NCBI RefSeq assembly: GCF_900104475.1
Contig: NZ_FNJR01000015.1
Coordinates: forward strand, 1-64,000
Length of the DNA stretch: 64,000 nucleotides
From: Actinopolyspora xinjiangensis
Lineage (GTDB): Bacteria; Actinomycetota; Actinomycetes; Mycobacteriales; Pseudonocardiaceae
Direction: 5' to 3'
Positions 61,627 to 64,000 of this stretch are shown here, piece by piece. Both the position numbers and the translations under genes were made by a program. Position 1 is the stretch's first letter. Each line of letters opens with the position of its first letter. A model generated the notes under the pieces. The model was not told the DNA's origin and did not search any database. It saw only the letters and a list, made by a program, of their open reading frames with translations.

Positions 61627-62634
61627 GTGTTCGGTGCCCCGTCTGCTCTGGCTGCCGCTCCGCAGTCGGTGGGCTCCCCGTGGTTGTGGGCGATCAGTAT
61701 CGGTGTGCTGCTGGCCCTGCTGGTTGCCGACTTCGCGGTCACGCACCGCCCGCACGAGGTCTCGCTGCGGGAGGCGGTCGGCTGGTCGGTGTTCTACCTG
61801 GCTCTGCCGCTGGCGTTCGGGCTCGGGCTGTGGTGGTGGTTCGGTACCGCTCAGGCACTGGAGTTCTTCGCCGGGTTCGTGGTGGAGAAGTCCCTGTCGG
61901 TGGACAACCTCTTCGTGTTCATGCTGCTGCTGACGGCCTTCGCCGTTCCCAAAGCGCTGGTACAGCGCGTGCTGCTCTACGGCATCGTGGGAGCGCTGGT
62001 GCTGCGCGGGGCGTTCATCGCGATGGGGGCGGCGTTGCTGCAGGCGGGCACCTGGGCCTTCCTCGTGTTCGGTGCGATCCTGTTCGTCACGGCCGTGAAG
62101 ATCCTGCGCGAAGCGCTGGGCGGTGAGTCGGTCGAACGGGACGTCTCGCGGATGCGTTCGGTGCGGTTGTTGCGTCGACTGATGCCCGTCACCGACGACT
62201 ACCACGGGACCCGTCTGACAGTGCGGCAGGTCGGGCGCCGTGCGTTGACCCCGATGACCGTCGTGGTAGTGGCGGTTTTCGCCACCGACGTGGTCTTCGC
62301 CGTGGATTCCGTACCCGCCGTGTACGGCATCACCGAGGATCCCTACCTGGTTTTCACGACCAACGCGTTCGCGCTGCTGGGGCTGCGGGCGTTGTATTTC
62401 GTGCTGCGTTCCGTGCTGGGTAAACTGGTGTATCTCAACCACGGGTTGGCGCTGATTCTGGCGTTCATCGGTGTGAAGTTGATGCTGCACTGGGCGCACG
62501 GGATCTGGCCCGCCGTTCCCGAGATCGCCACTCCGGTTTCGCTGTCGGTGATCCTGCTCATTCTCGTGGTGGTGACGGTGGCCAGCCTGCGGGCCGGGAG
62601 TCGAGCCGTGGATGAGGCCAGTCACGGGAGGTGA
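61627..62634 (+). CDS. TerC family membrane protein, probable Mn2+ exporter
   Basis: 335 residues from GTG 61627 with GGGAGG 6 nt upstream. Seven to nine helices with the family motifs FFAGFVVEKSLSVDNLFVFM and VFATDVVFAVDSVPAVYGIT, which carry the conserved acidic residues that bind metal. RALTPMTVVVVAVFATDVVF and GVKLMLHWAHGIWP follow. TerC and Alx/YkoY proteins export manganese and help load exoenzymes with metal. The riboswitch upstream supports Mn2+ over tellurite resistance as its role. The 57-residue gene downstream is coupled to it. Confidence 0.92.
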   Translation: MFGAPSALAAAPQSVGSPWLWAISIGVLLALLVADFAVTHRPHEVSLREAVGWSVFYLALPLAFGLGLWWWFGTAQALEFFAGFVVEKSLSVDNLFVFMLLLTAFAVPKALVQRVLLYGIVGALVLRGAFIAMGAALLQAGTWAFLVFGAILFVTAVKILREALGGESVERDVSRMRSVRLLRRLMPVTDDYHGTRLTVRQVGRRALTPMTVVVVAVFATDVVFAVDSVPAVYGITEDPYLVFTTNAFALLGLRALYFVLRSVLGKLVYLNHGLALILAFIGVKLMLHWAHGIWPAVPEIATPVSLSVILLILVVVTVASLRAGSRAVDEASHGR

Positions 62635-62636
62635 CC

Positions 62637-62810
62637 ATGCCCATCGGGGTTCTCGTCGAGATCGGCGCCACCGTGTTCGTGGTGGTGACACTGGTGATCA
62701 CGTGCGCGGTGTTGCTGGCGGCCCGACCGCCGCGCTCCTCACGTGATGCGACCTGCCGGCACCGCCGTTCGGGCAGGCCGCTGTTTCCTCGGGGGTCGAG
62801 CGCGGGCTGA
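62637..62810 (+). CDS. 57-residue single-helix membrane peptide after terC
   Basis: ATG 62637 lies 3 bp after the terC stop, with the perfect ribosome binding site GGGAGG (62626-62631) at 5 nt spacing and overlapping the end of terC. The peptide starts MPIGVLVEIGATVFVVVTLV, giving one membrane helix (about residues 4-29) with the basic tail ARPPRSSRDATCRHRRSGRP outside the membrane. No homologue was recognised. The arrangement suggests translational coupling to terC under the same riboswitch. Function is unknown; it may be a small partner of TerC. Confidence 0.65.
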   Translation: MPIGVLVEIGATVFVVVTLVITCAVLLAARPPRSSRDATCRHRRSGRPLFPRGSSAG

Positions 62811-62824
62811 CCCTTCGGATCGAG

Positions 62825-62853
62825 GTGGTCCCGGCCGATTCGGCCGCGACCAC
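62825..62853 (+). terminator. Hairpin after the terC unit
   Basis: GTGGTC (62825-62830) and GACCAC (62848-62853) pair, with GGCC/GGCC inside. It lies 14 nt after the small peptide gene. Confidence 0.5.
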
Positions 62854-62932
62854 GTGAGGGGGCTGGGGAGACCTCCGTGTGGAAGCCCCGGGGGCTCGGG
62901 GGCGGGCGCTCGCCGCGCGATCAGTTCGTGCC

Positions 62933-62979
62933 GGTTGGCCACGGCTACGGTGCGGTCGGCATCGCCGCCGTGGCCAACC
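62933..62979. terminator. 13-bp hairpin before gntR end
   Basis: GGTTGGCCACGGC (62933-62945) pairs perfectly with GCCGTGGCCAACC (62967-62979). It is the first of two strong adjacent hairpins between convergent transcription units. Confidence 0.65.
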
Positions 62980-62981
62980 AT

Positions 62982-63009
62982 CCGCACTCCGGCCGCGGCC
63001 GGAGTGCGG
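62982..63009. terminator. 28-bp perfect palindrome
   Basis: CCGCACTCCGGCCG with its complement CGGCCGGAGTGCGG forms a perfect 28-bp palindrome (14-bp half-sites) with no loop. It lies 2 bp after the hairpin at 62933-62979 and 82 bp beyond the 3' end of the gntR gene on the opposite strand. Confidence 0.65.
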
Positions 63010-63091
63010 ACTCGCCGTGCGCACGAGGTCGCCCCGCTCCGCGGACTCGTCCTTGCCCGGTTACACGACCGCGAGGGGCCCTCGATTCGCG

Positions 63092-63808
63092 TCAGGTGTC
63101 GAGGTGCGGCAGGTGTTCGCTGATGCCGATGGCGCGCATGGTGTGGGCGAGATGCTCGCGCAGCCTGTGCTTGGCCAGGGCCGCGTCCCCGTCCCGCAAC
63201 GCGGTGGCCAGCCCGTTGTGTTGTTCGGTGACCGCGGCTCGGCGGGAGGACTCGTGAGTCCGGGCGGTTGCGGTGATGCGTAGCTGACGGTCCCGCAGCG
63301 CGCTGTAGAGGTCGGTCACCACGGGATTGTCAGCGGCGGCGACCAGCCGCGCGTGGAAAGCGCGGTCGGCTTCGTGCGTTTCGGCGTCGGAGAGTTCGCC
63401 GGGGTGGCAGGCGGGGTGCTCGAGCAGTTCACGGCCGATCGCGGCGAGTCGTTGCCGTCCCAGAGCCGCGAGTTTGTCGATCGCGAAGCTCTCCAGGGTC
63501 AGGCGGGCCTCCATCAGGGAGTGCGCCTCGGCGGGGGTGATCGGTACGACCAGGGCTCCCCGTTTGGGGTACAGCCGCAGGAAACCTTCGCTCTGCAACC
63601 GCAGGAAGGCTTCCCGAACGGGGGTGCGTGACATCCGCAGGGTTTGGGCGATCTCCCCCTCGGACAGCAGGTGCCCGTCGGGGTAGCTGCCGTCCAGCAG
63701 GCCGGTTTTGACGTGCCGGTAGGCGCGGTCGGCGGCGGGTTCCCGCTCGTGGTCGCCCGTGCTGGTCGGGGACGCGGGGATCGTCTCCGAGGATGTTGTG
63801 TTCGACAC
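63092..63808 (-). CDS. GntR-family regulator (FCD/FadR type)
   Basis: 238 residues from GTG or ATG at 63808. The winged helix (about 25-95) has LLSEGEIAQTLRMSRTPVRE, then the FCD effector domain (about 105-225) with RLTLESFAIDKLAAL and HEADRAFHARLVAAADNPVV, which carries Asp/His metal-site residues. It diverges from the MFS gene and a palindrome lies between them, so it most likely represses that transporter and itself. The effector is not known; FCD members bind small organic acids. Confidence 0.9.
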   Translation of the reverse strand: MSNTTSSETIPASPTSTGDHEREPAADRAYRHVKTGLLDGSYPDGHLLSEGEIAQTLRMSRTPVREAFLRLQSEGFLRLYPKRGALVVPITPAEAHSLMEARLTLESFAIDKLAALGRQRLAAIGRELLEHPACHPGELSDAETHEADRAFHARLVAAADNPVVTDLYSALRDRQLRITATARTHESSRRAAVTEQHNGLATALRDGDAALAKHRLREHLAHTMRAIGISEHLPHLDT

Positions 63809-63831
63809 GGCGCCATTCTACTTCCGCCCGG

Positions 63832-63854
63832 CTTGTATCTAAGATGCATACAAG
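63832..63854. promoter_or_regulatory. GntR operator candidate
   Basis: CTTGTAT-(9 bp)-ATACAAG, a perfect 7-bp inverted repeat. It contains TAAGAT (63840-63845), a possible -10 box towards the MFS gene. It resembles FadR-type GntR operators with GTAT/ATAC half-sites. Confidence 0.55.
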
Positions 63855-63867
63855 TTTGGAGGTGGGT

Positions 63868-64000
63868 GTGCGCGTCACGATCGGTTCCTCGGAGTCCTCG
63901 ACCACGGCCCCCGAAACGGGGACGGGACCACCGCTGCGGCGAGCCTGGTTGGTGTGGTCGGTGGCGGCGGCGTGCTATTTCGTGGCGCTGTTTCACCGGG
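63868..64000 (+). CDS. MFS transporter, N-terminus only
   Basis: 44 codons are visible from GTG 63868, with GGAGG 5 nt upstream, before the window ends. A disordered start is followed by RRAWLVWSVAAACYFVALFH, the beginning of the first helix of major facilitator transporters of the aromatic-acid or drug-efflux kinds. It is divergent from gntR and probably controlled by it. Only the first helix is visible, so the family is a fair inference and the substrate is unknown. Confidence 0.6.
   Translation, partial: MRVTIGSSESSTTAPETGTGPPLRRAWLVWSVAAACYFVALFHR

Noticed and set aside
62877-63257. A 126-codon plus-strand open frame between the terC unit and gntR
   Set aside because: It spans two strong palindromes and then lies antisense to gntR. 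The composition is noise-like.

Overview
The window is high-GC DNA, mostly coding and often tightly overlapped, with frequent GTG starts and many GTGA or ATGA gene junctions. Gene order points to an actinomycete, probably of the Pseudonocardiales (Saccharopolyspora/Actinopolyspora type). That family placement is inferred from gene content and was not tested by comparison. Two blocks follow well-known mycobacterial gene orders. One is 5S rRNA - TPR - HAD-IIA - small protein - tlyA - nadK - recN - steA - steB - pyrG - nudix - xerD - parA - scpA - scpB - rluB - cmk - (plsC) - der (Rv1691 to Rv1713). The other is moxR - DUF58 - VWA - fabG - fabI - hemH - hypothetical - (DUF3097) - nfeD - SPFH (Rv1479 to Rv1488). 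Most of the window is therefore chromosomal core.

Layout. 1-225: 5S rRNA and its terminator, the end of a ribosomal RNA operon. 390-9300: rRNA modification (tlyA), NAD kinase, DNA repair (recN) and the cytokinetic pair steA-steB. 9830-16826: CTP synthase, a Nudix hydrolase and the chromosome-maintenance set xerD, parA, scpA, scpB, then rluB. 16859-18626: a K+/H+ antiporter pair on the minus strand, inserted between rluB and cmk. 18784-21661: cmk, an acyltransferase and der. 21752-30957: mixed metabolic genes (aldo/keto reductase, S9 peptidase, nucleoside transporter, CutA, pterin dehydratase, a membrane glycosyltransferase-like protein, GNAT). 31481-37499: gltBD glutamate synthase behind a long regulatory leader. 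38042-41665: secreted serine protease, an Rrf2 regulator with a TSUP permease, and mobA. 41912-55397: the moxR-to-SPFH block, containing mgtC and a large FAD/Fe-S oxidoreductase. 55398-56998: a small variable island with an integrase-like remnant between 20-bp direct repeats. 57000-64000: DUF421, AraC plus VOC, a class II UvrA-like ABC protein, a manganese riboswitch driving terC and a coupled 57-residue membrane peptide, then a GntR/MFS pair with a palindromic operator; the MFS gene runs off the end.

The points most worth a second look are between genes. A roughly 34-bp element, with a fixed offset from an ACTG start to a TTTCAGTG core, occurs three times (31093, 41721, 61400), upstream of gltB, moxR and terC. 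A yybP-ykoY type Mn2+ aptamer precedes terC, and its 3' strand can alternatively pair with the terC ribosome binding site. At least six genes (recN, khtT-like, mobA, hemH, DUF3097, VOC) have a TAnnnT box 6 or 7 nt before the start codon, as expected for leaderless mRNAs. steA and nfeD share an almost identical 18-nt start-codon context. I saw no tRNA genes, CRISPR arrays, intact insertion sequences or biosynthetic gene cluster. I did not find a clearly new multi-gene system.
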